Of a stretch of DNA of 64,000 nt, positions 16,665-25,629 are shown in pieces. The number at the start of each line of letters is the position of its first letter. Within the stretch, counting starts at the first letter, position 1. The DNA is from Aeromicrobium sp. Root344. Its GTDB lineage: Bacteria; Actinomycetota; Actinomycetes; Propionibacteriales; Nocardioidaceae. The stretch covers positions 365,112-429,111 of the forward strand of contig NZ_LMDH01000001.1 of NCBI RefSeq assembly GCF_001425755.1, read 5' to 3'. Position numbers and translations under genes: made by a program. The notes beneath the pieces were generated by a model. It was not told the origin of the DNA. It did no database searches and was given only the letters and a program-made list of their open reading frames with translations.

Positions 16665-17954
16665 GTGGGACGCAGCCAGACCGAGACCAAAGCCTTGCTC
16701 AAGGCTATCGAAAAACGACGCAAAGCCGGAAGGGCTAACTTCGGCACCATCGACCTCCTCCCAAGCGGCCGACTCCGAGCCCGCTTTCGCGGACCCGACG
16801 GCAAACGTCACAGCGCACCGCACACGTTCGACACCCTCGTCGACGCCGACCACTACCTGCTCACGATCCGCCAACAAATCACGACCGGCACCTGGCTGTC
16901 ACCGGCCGAGCAACAACGCGCCGAGCGAGTGGCTGCCGTCTCAGGCACCAACGCCAACGCGTTGTTTGAGGACTATCTCGAGGAGGGCGATTTGAAGCAG
17001 GGCACGATCGACCTCTACCAGTACCAGTGGCACCGATTCATCGAACCCGGCATCGGCGCCCAAGCGGTCGCCGAGTTGACCGCCACCGACGTCGCGGACT
17101 GGCGAGCCCAACTGCCACCAGGCTCCCGTCAACGCGAACAGACCGAAGACCTCCTACGCGCCGTCCTCGGCCTCGCGATCGAACGACGCCTCATCAACTT
17201 CAACCCCGCCGCCCGCACCAGACGCAAACGCAAAGGCCGCAACACCCGCGCCAAAGCACGAGACACCATCCTGCTGACTCCAGCCGAAGTCGCAGCCCTG
17301 GCCAAAGCCATGCCACCCGAACGGTCCTTCGCCGTGCTGATCTCAGCCTGGTGCGGACTACGCCAAGGCGAAATGTTCGCCCTGCGCCGCAACGACCTCA
17401 CCATCAAACACAACGACGACGGCCACATCAGTGCCACCACGGTGTCCGTCACCCGGTCCGTGGTCCGGTCCAAACAACCCGACGGCACGATCCTGGCGTT
17501 CGAGGACGACCCCAAATCCGACGCCGGGATCCGACGCGTCGCGATCCCACCCCACATCCTGGGCGACCTCGACGACCACCTCGACCGGTTCGCCCAGACC
17601 AGTGAGGACGGACTGGTATTCCCCAACACCAGCGGCGGATACCTCCACCCCAGCACCCTCTACGGCGAACAACCCGGCACCAAACGCCCCGACACCAGAC
17701 GCACCAACCCCAGCAAAGGATCAGGCTTCTACCGCGCCCGAGCCGCCATCGGCCAACCCAACCTGACTTGGCATGCGTTGCGGCACCACGCCGTCACCCG
17801 CGCCGTCTACGCCGGAGCCACCCAAGCAGAACTCCTCGAACGCTACGGCCACTCCTCCATCGCCAGCTCCGCCATCTACCAACACGCCGACCAAGGACGC
17901 GACCACCAAATCGCCAACGCAATGTCCCAACTCGCCCTCCGCGAGCCCGATTGA
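16665..17954 (+). CDS. Tyrosine recombinase (integrase)
   Basis: I choose the GTG at 16665 behind AGGGGGA, giving 429 residues; the open frame runs back into the att site but lacks a plausible start. The N-terminal arm-binding and core-binding domains (about 1-215) precede a catalytic domain with Arg in CGLRQGE (about 232), HALRHHAVTR (His and Arg, about 370-374), GHSS (about 395) and the nucleophile Tyr in AIYQHAD (about 406). It lies 149 bp inside attL. It could carry out site-specific integration and excision, although the element also encodes a serine recombinase. Confidence 0.9.
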   Translation: MGRSQTETKALLKAIEKRRKAGRANFGTIDLLPSGRLRARFRGPDGKRHSAPHTFDTLVDADHYLLTIRQQITTGTWLSPAEQQRAERVAAVSGTNANALFEDYLEEGDLKQGTIDLYQYQWHRFIEPGIGAQAVAELTATDVADWRAQLPPGSRQREQTEDLLRAVLGLAIERRLINFNPAARTRRKRKGRNTRAKARDTILLTPAEVAALAKAMPPERSFAVLISAWCGLRQGEMFALRRNDLTIKHNDDGHISATTVSVTRSVVRSKQPDGTILAFEDDPKSDAGIRRVAIPPHILGDLDDHLDRFAQTSEDGLVFPNTSGGYLHPSTLYGEQPGTKRPDTRRTNPSKGSGFYRARAAIGQPNLTWHALRHHAVTRAVYAGATQAELLERYGHSSIASSAIYQHADQGRDHQIANAMSQLALREPD

Positions 17955-17993
17955 CCTAATGAGTGTCAGCCGAACAGAGCAATCGGGCCCCAG

Positions 17994-18239
17994 TCACGCT
18001 CGCAAGGGGTAGGCCATTTGGCCATCAAGACACGGAATGGTTGAAACCGGTTGGCGCTGACCGGGCCCCCACACCGATAGGCCGTCGAGCGTCGCGCCGA
18101 GTTTCACGACGTTAACTGGATCGCCGGCGTAGTCGATAGAAGCATCCCAAGCGACAAGGTTGGCGGTCTTGGCGATCGTCAGGGGAAGACACTCATCTTC
18201 TTCGATTCTCAGTTCCCAAGCCGAGCGCGCCCTAAACTT
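17994..18239 (-). pseudogene. Possible gene remnant between integrase and ABC permease
   Basis: The 295-bp gap holds a minus-strand open stretch of 81 codons with protein-like composition (WELRIEEDECLPLTIAKTA, then VAWDASIDYAG). It opens after a stop and lacks a good start or ribosome site. It may be the tail of a gene deleted during element rearrangement, or chance. I do not recognise it. Confidence 0.25.
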
Positions 18240-18249
18240 TCAACCGAGT

Positions 18250-20472
18250 TCACGCCACGATGCCGGAACTTCGCCCTATCGACCGTTGCGCGTCACGCCA
18301 AGTCGCCCAAACCACCAAGCTGCTCAAACCTAAGAGAGCGGCAACGATTGCTATGTATGGTCGTGCGCTGACGTACGCACGCCCGTCGATACTGGTAAAT
18401 GTCCATGCGACAAGGGCACCAAGCATGAGGGAAGCCAGTCCGAGGCAAACAAAAGCTCCAACCGTCGCGATGGAGTGCGCCAGTAGCAACTGACTGCGCG
18501 GAGATCCGAGAATTCTGAGCCCGCGAAGTTGCCTACTGCGCCGTCGGGCTTCGGCAGCAATGAGGCCGGCGACGCCCAGGGCACCGATCACGAGCCCAAT
18601 CGAAGCCGCCAATCCGATACACGCCAACTGCTTCGGAAATCGGGTGGTCGCGGGATTGTGATAGTCCAAAGGCCCCAAATCGAACTGCGGAAGTGGCGTA
18701 ACCGAACCTATGCGCGCCATCGACGCGACCAGTTGTGGTGAGCGGACAACAACGTAGAAGGTCGACGACAATTCTGCTCCCGCAGGCGGCGCATGTTCAG
18801 CCCCGACAAGAATGGCACCGTGAAACTCCTGAGGAACGTTCCGGGCATGGAGCGGACGTAGAACACCCACCTCAGAAACCTTGGTGCCATCTCCCAAGGT
18901 CAGTGAATCGGGAACCTTTTCGGCCGGCTGATCACCGATCACAATCTGCTGGGGATGGCCTGTACATCCCACAAGTTCATTGCTTGAAATGCCTTCCACG
19001 TCTGCGCAGGACCCGTAGACCACTGGAAACCCCCCTTTTGATTCCGAGAGGCTTACCAATTTGGCGGTGGGAACCGTCTTGAGAATCCGACCCCTCGTCA
19101 ATTGATCCGCCAGGTCGTTAACAGTGAACGGTATGTGGGACTGGCGCGAGATCCGCGCATTCCAGTCATCTGAGTTGCCACCTTGAAGAATCGACATGAA
19201 TGACAGCGACCCCAAGTAGAGAATTACGCACACCCCCAAAAGGCTTCCCACATCAAGCGCCGAGCGGTGGGTCACCATGAGTTTGCTTCCAACCAGCGTC
19301 CCCGCAGAGCGTGCTCTTTTCGCCCAGGCGTCTGAGACCATTCGAACGACGGCCGGCGCGACCAAGACAAATCCCAATCCTGTCAGACCGATGCCAGCCC
19401 AGATCGTGAAACCAACGTTTGGGCCAACAGCCCGGACAAGCAGTGAAGTCGCGCAGAGAAGCGCAATTCCGGTCGTCAAGACCGCAACCCTGAGTCCCAT
19501 CGGTAGCCAGCGTCGTCGAGGGCGACGAGGTCCCATTTCTTTCGACGCGAACGCGAACGCACAAACTGTAAGAAGTGACACCGCAATTGTCGCGATCGTC
19601 TGTTTCCACGCTGGAAGGGAAACGTCATCCGCGAAGAATCCAAAATTGCTTCCCGGGATGGCAGTGACCCGGTTGACGACGATGTTGAAGAGGACGCACC
19701 CGACTACTGACGCCGGAACGCTAATCAGACCCCCAGCCATTGCGGCGATGGTCCATGTGGACCTTCTCGAAAGCCCCACACGATGGAGAACGATCGAAGT
19801 TTTCCGTCGCGAAGGAGCTGACAACCGCGTGACGATCCATAGAAGTAGTGCGCTTGGCAGCACGATGGTGACTGCAGCGATCAAAGCGACGACAGCATTC
19901 AACCGTCCGTTCCCATCGTCAAAGACTTGGTTCGGCCCCGCCGTGATCCCAAATCCGTCAACGGGATATTGGAGTGGAAGACCAGACGCGACTTGTTCAA
20001 CACTGCGCAATTCGTGGGGCTCGACGAGACCGACGTCGCGGATTGTGGCAGAGATCCGTTTCCCTCGATAAATGTCCGCAACTATGTCGTTCGACTGAAT
20101 CAACCGCTTCAGAGCGGGCGAGACCGCGACGGTGCCTCTTGCTGGCAGCTTTCGCAAGCCGAGGTCCGAAACGTCTCCGTTCCCGGCGAAATAGGTTCGC
20201 GTGATCTGGTGACCCTCCCACCGACGCCCCAGGTCTACGTTCGGGTCGAATGTCCGCAAACCAGGCTGGTTCTGACTACGCTCCGACAAGTCGATGCGGG
20301 GTGTGAGTAGATCCGTACGCCGCTCTTGTGCCTGCGTCACCTGCGGCACAGCTAGCGCGACCAATGCGCCGAAGGTGATCAGCGCGGCTCCGAGTGCCAA
20401 AACGACGGCTCCCCATCGGCCATCACGTCCGACCACTGATCTGAGCGCGAGCCATCCATACGCTCGCATCAC
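18250..20472 (-). CDS. ABC transporter permease, FtsX/MacB-like
   Basis: The 740-residue protein has an N-terminal transmembrane segment (about 21-45), a large extracytoplasmic loop, several central helices, a second loop (about 420-610) with four cysteines, and three C-terminal helices near RGLRILGSPRSQL. This two-half topology is typical of FtsX-like permeases that export peptides or remodel the envelope. Its start overlaps the ATPase stop by 4 bp. It closes an operon of secreted protein, ATPase and permease, so export or resistance linked to the secreted protein is likely but unproven. Confidence 0.78.
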   Translation of the reverse strand: MMRAYGWLALRSVVGRDGRWGAVVLALGAALITFGALVALAVPQVTQAQERRTDLLTPRIDLSERSQNQPGLRTFDPNVDLGRRWEGHQITRTYFAGNGDVSDLGLRKLPARGTVAVSPALKRLIQSNDIVADIYRGKRISATIRDVGLVEPHELRSVEQVASGLPLQYPVDGFGITAGPNQVFDDGNGRLNAVVALIAAVTIVLPSALLLWIVTRLSAPSRRKTSIVLHRVGLSRRSTWTIAAMAGGLISVPASVVGCVLFNIVVNRVTAIPGSNFGFFADDVSLPAWKQTIATIAVSLLTVCAFAFASKEMGPRRPRRRWLPMGLRVAVLTTGIALLCATSLLVRAVGPNVGFTIWAGIGLTGLGFVLVAPAVVRMVSDAWAKRARSAGTLVGSKLMVTHRSALDVGSLLGVCVILYLGSLSFMSILQGGNSDDWNARISRQSHIPFTVNDLADQLTRGRILKTVPTAKLVSLSESKGGFPVVYGSCADVEGISSNELVGCTGHPQQIVIGDQPAEKVPDSLTLGDGTKVSEVGVLRPLHARNVPQEFHGAILVGAEHAPPAGAELSSTFYVVVRSPQLVASMARIGSVTPLPQFDLGPLDYHNPATTRFPKQLACIGLAASIGLVIGALGVAGLIAAEARRRSRQLRGLRILGSPRSQLLLAHSIATVGAFVCLGLASLMLGALVAWTFTSIDGRAYVSARPYIAIVAALLGLSSLVVWATWRDAQRSIGRSSGIVA

Positions 20473-21185
20473 AATCGGTGGTCCCTGAGGGGTGACCGAA
20501 GCTGACCATCAGAAAGAGTCAGGACCCGGTCGCAACCGGCCGCAACTGCGTCGTCATGTGTCACGACGATTACTGCAGACCCGCTCGCTCGCGCCAACCC
20601 AATTAGTAAGGACATCGCATTCCGGGAGGCTTCGCCGTCGAGTGACGTGGTTGGCTCGTCAGCAAGGACTCCAAGCGGGCGGTGAATGATCGCCCGAGCG
20701 ATGGCAGCGCGCTGCAATTGTCCACCGGAGACTTCCTCAGGAAGCCTCTCGGCGATCGCGTCAATCTCCAACTGCTCAAGAACCGGACGTACCATTTCAC
20801 GGGAGTCGGTCGTCGAGCCAATAGCTGAGCGACCGAAACGTAGTGGGAGAGAAACGTTCTCCTCGATTGTCAAGTCAGGTAGCAGCTCGTCGCCCTGGAA
20901 GACCAACCCCAGTTTGGCAAGACGGATAGCCGACCGTCGCCGATCTCCGACGCGGGTGATGGAATCGCCACCGATCGAGACATCTCCGCTTGTTGGGACG
21001 AGAAGGCCAGCCAACACCGCCAGAAGGGTGGTCTTCCCGCTGCCGCTCGGGCCCATCAGGCCCACGACCTCACCCGACGAGACAGTGAGGCTAGCGCCGT
21101 CCAACACCAAGGTGTCACCGCGGCTCACGGTGACACCTTGGGCAGAGATCGCTAGCTCAGCCAACTTTGACACGCTAACTCCCAA
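20469..21185 (-). CDS. ABC transporter ATP-binding protein
   Basis: A 238-residue LolD/MacB-type ATPase: Walker A GPSGSGKTT (about 45-53), Q-loop VFQGDE, signature VSGGQLQRAAIARA, Walker B LGVLADEPT with a D-loop TSLD, and the switch His in VVTHDD. All catalytic elements are intact. It pairs with the overlapping permease gene downstream and lies 32 bp from the small secreted-protein gene upstream. Confidence 0.93.
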   Translation of the reverse strand: MGVSVSKLAELAISAQGVTVSRGDTLVLDGASLTVSSGEVVGLMGPSGSGKTTLLAVLAGLLVPTSGDVSIGGDSITRVGDRRRSAIRLAKLGLVFQGDELLPDLTIEENVSLPLRFGRSAIGSTTDSREMVRPVLEQLEIDAIAERLPEEVSGGQLQRAAIARAIIHRPLGVLADEPTTSLDGEASRNAMSLLIGLARASGSAVIVVTHDDAVAAGCDRVLTLSDGQLRSPLRDHRL

Positions 21186-21217
21186 CTTGACGACTGGACT
21201 CTGGCGCCGGACGTGGC

Positions 21218-21598
21218 CTAGGAGACCCCAGTCTTCGACGAGCAGTCATCGGGAAGGTTGTTCCACTGTTCGCAAGCCTTCAGCGAAACGTTCCTGCCCT
21301 CGGCAAAGGACTGGTTGTTGTCCTTCTGTACGTTCTCCTGGTTTCCCGGAACAAACCAGGTCGTGGATCCGTAGCCGGTCACACTCCAATGCAGGTAGTC
21401 GTTTCCGTCCACCTCTTTGGCCGAGAAGACCTCCCCGTAGGCCGTGAACTTTGCCTGAACGTCGCGATCCCCTGAGTTCCAGAACCAGCCGATGTTTACC
21501 TCGGCATTCGCTGGTGCCGCGAGAGCCAAACTGGCCCCTAGGGCTAGTCCGGCCCCGATTGCGAGACTGCCGACCGAGCCTGCGATGGACTTCTTCAC
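21218..21598 (-). CDS. Small secreted protein with Sec signal peptide
   Basis: The 126-residue precursor starts at GTG behind AGGAGGA. Residues 1-32 form a signal peptide (MKKS, hydrophobic core, APANA before the likely cleavage). The mature part is about 94 residues, aromatic (WFW, LHWSVTGYGSTTWF) with two cysteines near the end (ACEQW, DDCSS) that could form a disulfide. Its place before an ABC exporter of the kind found with lactococcin-972-like bacteriocins suggests a bacteriocin or envelope factor, but I cannot match it to that family. Confidence 0.6.
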   Translation of the reverse strand: MKKSIAGSVGSLAIGAGLALGASLALAAPANAEVNIGWFWNSGDRDVQAKFTAYGEVFSAKEVDGNDYLHWSVTGYGSTTWFVPGNQENVQKDNNQSFAEGRNVSLKACEQWNNLPDDCSSKTGVS

Positions 21599-21923
21599 AG
21601 TTCCTCCTACTTGATGTCGTTGAACGGAGTGATTCGTACCTATACATCAGGTTCGAACCGCGAAAATGACAGCCTCACGCATTCTTTTTTTCCGCGTTCA
21701 GGAGTACTTCTGGGGGCGCGCAACAAAAGGCCGCGCTGGCTGAACTGGGTCTGTGAATCCTTCTGTGTGGCCGTCTAGATGGCAGCGCGTCGATCGAAGT
21801 GACCCACTTGGTTCCGTCGGAGTATTCGGCGTCCCGCCGAAGTCTTCGGCGTCCCGGAAACCTAGCCGTCCTTACGGCAGTGAGACGTTGGTAAGCCGAG
21901 TGGCCTGACCGGGATCTGGTGTC
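21599..21923. other. Divergent regulatory gap with tandem 16-bp repeats
   Basis: This 325-bp gap separates two divergent secreted-protein genes and has no convincing ORF. It holds AGTATTCGGCGTCCCG (21821-21836) and AGTCTTCGGCGTCCCG (21841-21856), a direct repeat on a 20-bp period, about 70 bp before the start of the I36-type gene. Such phasing on one DNA face suggests a regulator or sigma-factor site. Confidence 0.45.
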
Positions 21924-22289
21924 ATGAAGACATCAAGAACCGTTAGGTCAGCATCCGTTCTCGCCGCGACTGCAACACTTGTCGTAGCTCCGATCTCATC
22001 CGCCGATGCCGCCGCTGGAGAGTGCCCCAGTGGCTACATGTGCGTGTGGAGCCAAACCGGCTACTCCGGCACGATGAAGAAGATTTCCGCCACAGGGTCG
22101 TACAAGTCAATTGGCCTGGCGACCGTTGAGTCGTACTACAACAACCGCTCGAAGCGGACATGGCTTCATGAAAAGGTCGACGGCTCAGGTGACTACGTGT
22201 GTTTGAATCCTGGTGCGCGCGCGAGCTCCCTTTCAGGCTGGCAGGACAACGCCAAGGCGGTCTACCTAGCAACGATCACAAACTGCTGA
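21924..22289 (+). CDS. Secreted peptidase inhibitor I36-like protein
   Basis: The 121-residue precursor has a signal peptide (about 1-30, ending SADAAA). The mature region shows the I36/Streptomyces metalloproteinase-inhibitor pattern CPSGYMCVWSQTGYSG, then SYYNNRS, then VCLNPGARASSLSGWQDNA, a beta/gamma-crystallin-like fold with four cysteines. It may inhibit an extracellular protease or act as a secreted scaffold protein. It is divergent from the ABC-linked secreted protein and lies 31 bp before the sigma-factor gene, so it may be co-transcribed with it. Confidence 0.7.
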   Translation: MKTSRTVRSASVLAATATLVVAPISSADAAAGECPSGYMCVWSQTGYSGTMKKISATGSYKSIGLATVESYYNNRSKRTWLHEKVDGSGDYVCLNPGARASSLSGWQDNAKAVYLATITNC

Positions 22290-22320
22290 CGCGGCGCAAG
22301 CCGGGGGGTAGCATCGCCGG

Positions 22321-22851
22321 GTGGGCGAAGATGAGTTCACTGCCCTATTCGAGCAGATGAGTGGCCGCATCTTCTCATTTGCCGCTCGGCGGCTCTCCGC
22401 CCAAGCTGCCGACGACACGGTCGGTCAAACGTTCGAGACTGTTTGGGCCAAACGCGACGAATGTCCCGACGACCCTGACGCAAGAATCGGTTGGGTCTTT
22501 ACCATCGGACGCTTCAAAATCCTCCAAGAGGCCGAGCGCCAACGGCGAAAGCATCACGACAACAGGTTCGTCGACGACTATTCGGCGAGGCCCGCGCCAC
22601 AACCAGACATCGCAGAAGCCGTAACGGAGACGGCGCTCGGTCGCTGGATCTACCAGCAGTTGAGCGCCGTCGAGCGAGAACTCTTTGACGTCGCCTTCAT
22701 GCTGGACGTGACGAGGGAACAGGCTTCGGCAATGCTTGCCATCTCGGTTGGGACGTTCAACACCCGGGTGTCTCGACTTCGAAGTCGTATCACGACTCTG
22801 CAGAATGCTGCGGAGACCGCTGAGCTGAATTTGGGAGGGAACACCGCATGA
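22321..22851 (+). CDS. ECF-type RNA polymerase sigma factor
   Basis: The 176-residue protein starts at GTG. Region 2 lies at about 5-70 (FTALFEQMSGRIFSFAARRL, DTVGQTFETVW), and region 4 at about 115-165 (LSAVERELFDVAFMLDVTREQASAMLAISVGTFNTRVSRLRSR, given here only as a landmark of position). The linker is short, as in ECF factors. Its stop overlaps the next gene by 4 bp; that partner has an N-proximal transmembrane helix and may be a membrane-bound regulator of this factor. Confidence 0.83.
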   Translation: MGEDEFTALFEQMSGRIFSFAARRLSAQAADDTVGQTFETVWAKRDECPDDPDARIGWVFTIGRFKILQEAERQRRKHHDNRFVDDYSARPAPQPDIAEAVTETALGRWIYQQLSAVERELFDVAFMLDVTREQASAMLAISVGTFNTRVSRLRSRITTLQNAAETAELNLGGNTA

Positions 22852-23966
22852 GTAATGGTGAACCCACCCTGCCTGCAGACGACGAGCTGGAACTCCTGCG
22901 TGGGCAAGCGCGCTCGCTCGGGATGCCCTCCCAGATCGACCCGGAGAATATCGGGGTCACACTTCCATCGGCAAAGAACATGCTCGAGCGCGCCAAAGCA
23001 GCTGATACGGCCGACGAGCAAGAGGTCCCGGCGCTTCATCGTAAGAAGAACCGACGGCTTGTGGTCAGGGCTCTCGCCGCTGCAGCGGCGGTTGCGGGTA
23101 TAGCGACGATCGTTGCCAGCCCATGGCAGCAACACGCCGCGGATGCCTCGACTCCGCCGGTGTTGGACTATGCATTCGCCAACGCACAGAACATCGCCTA
23201 CGCGCCGGGAAAGGATGCTCGCGCAGAACTGAACAAGTTGGCCGAGACCGCTTCACAGCAAACGAAGGTACCGGGCTCCGGATCAATTCAGTATCTGCTG
23301 ACCGACAACTGGTTCGCCGAACTTGAAGACTCGAAGGAGGCCGAGCTCATCCCCAAGCGTCGAGAAACTTGGCTCCGAGCTGACGGATCACTTCGTGCCC
23401 GCGAAACATCCGGGACCCCGCTGTCACCCGACGGCAGGGGCCTGACCAAACGTCCCGTAGCGCGAACTTCGGACGTCACCGACGAGACGTATCCGGCCGA
23501 CGACCTATATCCACAGTTTGTTGCCAAACTCGGCACCGACGTCCAGAAAGTTCGCGACGCGCTGATGCGAAAGGCCGAATGCGAAGATCGCAGCCGTGGG
23601 CCCAGTCGTGCTGCCTGCTTGTACCAAGAGATCACTGGACTCTACGCAAGCTACGTCGTCCCGCCGACGATAGCCGCGACGTTTTGGAGAATCCTCGCCG
23701 ACGAACCAACCATGCGATCACTCGGCTCAGTCAAGGATCGCGCAGGCCGCGCCGGCATAGGAATTTCGTTCATTCCCGCCGACTCACCCCAATTTCGTAG
23801 GGTGCTCATCATCAGCTCCGAGACAGGGCAACTTATCGGGACCGAGGACATCTTGATTAAGAAGGATCCCGACCTCAAGTTGGAGTCGCCCGCTATCTAC
23901 AGCTTCACTGCGATCCTGGATACGCGATACACGCGCGTGTTCGGCCCGGATCGCGCTGATTCGTAG
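22848..23966 (+). CDS. CU044_5270-type membrane protein paired with the sigma factor
   Basis: A 372-residue protein with a cytoplasmic N-terminal 70 residues, one transmembrane helix (about 74-90, VVRALAAAAAVAGIATIVA) and a large extracytoplasmic domain. Proteins of this layout (CU044_5270 family, as I remember it) often follow ECF sigma genes in actinobacteria and may act as anti-sigma factors or envelope sensors. There is no zinc-binding anti-sigma HxxxCxxC motif. The 4-bp overlap with the sigma gene supports a functional pair. Confidence 0.65.
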   Translation: MSNGEPTLPADDELELLRGQARSLGMPSQIDPENIGVTLPSAKNMLERAKAADTADEQEVPALHRKKNRRLVVRALAAAAAVAGIATIVASPWQQHAADASTPPVLDYAFANAQNIAYAPGKDARAELNKLAETASQQTKVPGSGSIQYLLTDNWFAELEDSKEAELIPKRRETWLRADGSLRARETSGTPLSPDGRGLTKRPVARTSDVTDETYPADDLYPQFVAKLGTDVQKVRDALMRKAECEDRSRGPSRAACLYQEITGLYASYVVPPTIAATFWRILADEPTMRSLGSVKDRAGRAGIGISFIPADSPQFRRVLIISSETGQLIGTEDILIKKDPDLKLESPAIYSFTAILDTRYTRVFGPDRADS

Positions 23967-24120
23967 GTCGGTCCACTGTTCACAATCGCAACTCCAGAAA
24001 AAGTTGCCGTGGCTCAGTAAGAATGCAGCCTCAATTGGGACTTACATGTAGGTCCACAATCAGAGATCCGCGGAGCGTTGCGCGCCGACCGGGTGTCCCG
24101 ACGCCGAAGCGAGGCGAGCC

Positions 24121-24438
24121 ATGTATTTCAAAGTCGGCCCAACGGAGTCCGGGGCCAGTTCCTGGTGGCTCTACAGCGGCAATCACGAGATGGTCGCGTG
24201 GGCCGGCGAAACCTTCGCGAGCTCCTCGAACGCTTCTCGCGCCGCCAACAGCTTCAAAGTCGGCGCCTCGAGCGCTCGCTACGAAATCTACGAAGACGCC
24301 GGCTCGAAATGGCGCTGGAGGGCTTGGCGCTCGAGTGACAAGGTCGCCGCATCCGGTGAGAGCTTCACCGGCCAGTACGAGGCGCAGCGGGCCGCGGACA
24401 ACGTCCGCGACAACGCAGGGAGTGCCACAGGGCCTTGA
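24121..24438 (+). CDS. YegP/DUF1508 tandem-repeat protein
   Basis: The 105 residues are two copies of the about 45-residue DUF1508 unit. Each has the pattern of an aromatic strand, a Trp-rich strand, A.SGE.F (or AWAGETF) and an Ala-rich helix ending in N/D (first unit about 2-46, second about 50-98). The cellular role of YegP proteins is unclear. It is followed by two small genes and the nucleosidase/methyltransferase gene in one direction, which may be one cassette. GAGGCGAG precedes the ATG. Confidence 0.65.
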   Translation: MYFKVGPTESGASSWWLYSGNHEMVAWAGETFASSSNASRAANSFKVGASSARYEIYEDAGSKWRWRAWRSSDKVAASGESFTGQYEAQRAADNVRDNAGSATGP

Positions 24439-24518
24439 GCGGCCCGACACATGCCGGGGGCGAATGAAACATCTCGCCAGCACCGTATCGGCCTGGCAGA
24501 CAGCGATAGGAGCAAAAG

Positions 24519-24674
24519 ATGGCCAAGCCCGGACATGACGGAAAGTACCCCGGCCAGATCAGCACCGACGGCGACTGGATTTGGGTCGGCTCGGACTGGG
24601 AACGCACCGACGTCAACCAAAAGCTCCGCAAAGTGAACAATGCGCCCGATTCCACTCGGAAACAAAATGACTGA
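24519..24674 (+). CDS. Small 51-residue protein
   Basis: ATG at 24519 follows AGGAG at 7-base spacing, and the TGA stop overlaps the start of the next gene (ATGACTGA). The peptide is hydrophilic, with a WIWVGSDWER centre and a basic tail (KLRKVNNAPDSTRKQND). I do not recognise it. The good ribosome site and translational overlap support a real gene tied to the downstream membrane protein. Confidence 0.6.
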   Translation: MAKPGHDGKYPGQISTDGDWIWVGSDWERTDVNQKLRKVNNAPDSTRKQND

Positions 24675-25626
24675 CACGACGCCGAAACCCGACGTGGAGA
24701 TCCCACCAACAGATTCTGAGACCTCCCGGTGGGTGACGGCCGCAACCGAAGTCCGCGCAACCGCCAAATGGCTTGCGACCGCTATCGCTGCCATCGCCAG
24801 CGTGGTATTCGGCGCGGGCCCATTGATCAGCAATGCCACAGACGCAACAGACTGGGGCGGGCTTCGCTGGACCATCGTCCTGGTCTCAGCGGCCGTCGGC
24901 ATCCTCGGTGCGACCGCAATCGTCAGCAGCTTGGTCATGTCGATGATGCCCGTGGAGGTGACTCTCGACAGTTTGCCCGACGAGCTCGTCGCCCGAGTCA
25001 ACGAAGACCCCGATGCCTACCTCCCTGGCGACGCAACGAACATCGCTGATTTTCGAGCCCGACTCGTCAGCTATGCGAAGGGGACGGCGGAGCTTGAGGC
25101 AAGGGCAAGACGCGCAACGCCCAAGGCCGAGGAGACAAGGTACGAGGCGCTCGCGAAGATCCAATCAGAGAAGTTTGAGCTGTATCAGCGGGGGCGCGCG
25201 GAGCTCTTCAACCAGGCGAAATTCATGATCGAATCGAACCGCCTCACTGGTAGGGACGCCGCCAAGAAGTTCGCCCTCCCAGCAGTCGCAGTCGTGGTGG
25301 CGACAACCGTCTTCACCTTCGTGACCCACACCCCCGCGAAGGAAGACTCCCCCTCCACCGCACCCAAGCCACAGGGAGCACTACTTGTACCGGCGGACGG
25401 ATCTCAATCGCTATGGAACGAACTGCAGCTGTCCCGATGCCAGCTAGACAAGAACGAAGAGGGCGTTCCCGTGCTACTGCTTGGCACGTCCGGTGAGGAC
25501 ACGCTCAACTACAACGTCCAGACGCTCGGTACGCCCGCCGGATGCGGCCGCTACTCCTTCACCGTCTCAGACGAGATCGTTGACGTAGTAGTGCCGACAC
25601 CGCTCAAGGTCAAAGGTGCCGAGTAG
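24667..25626 (+). CDS. Three-helix membrane protein upstream of the nucleosidase fusion
   Basis: I start at the ATG at 24667, overlapping the preceding stop; the in-frame ATG at 24640 reads through that gene. The 319 residues have two N-terminal membrane helices (about 35-55 and 68-92), a long charged helical middle (about 100-195, many Glu and Arg), a third helix (about 198-216) and a C-terminal domain with two cysteines. The paired helices plus coil recall SLATT-type membrane effectors of nucleotide-linked defence systems, but I cannot assign the family. The next gene starts 3 bp after its stop. Confidence 0.6.
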   Translation: MTDTTPKPDVEIPPTDSETSRWVTAATEVRATAKWLATAIAAIASVVFGAGPLISNATDATDWGGLRWTIVLVSAAVGILGATAIVSSLVMSMMPVEVTLDSLPDELVARVNEDPDAYLPGDATNIADFRARLVSYAKGTAELEARARRATPKAEETRYEALAKIQSEKFELYQRGRAELFNQAKFMIESNRLTGRDAAKKFALPAVAVVVATTVFTFVTHTPAKEDSPSTAPKPQGALLVPADGSQSLWNELQLSRCQLDKNEEGVPVLLLGTSGEDTLNYNVQTLGTPAGCGRYSFTVSDEIVDVVVPTPLKVKGAE

Positions 25627-25629
25627 ACC

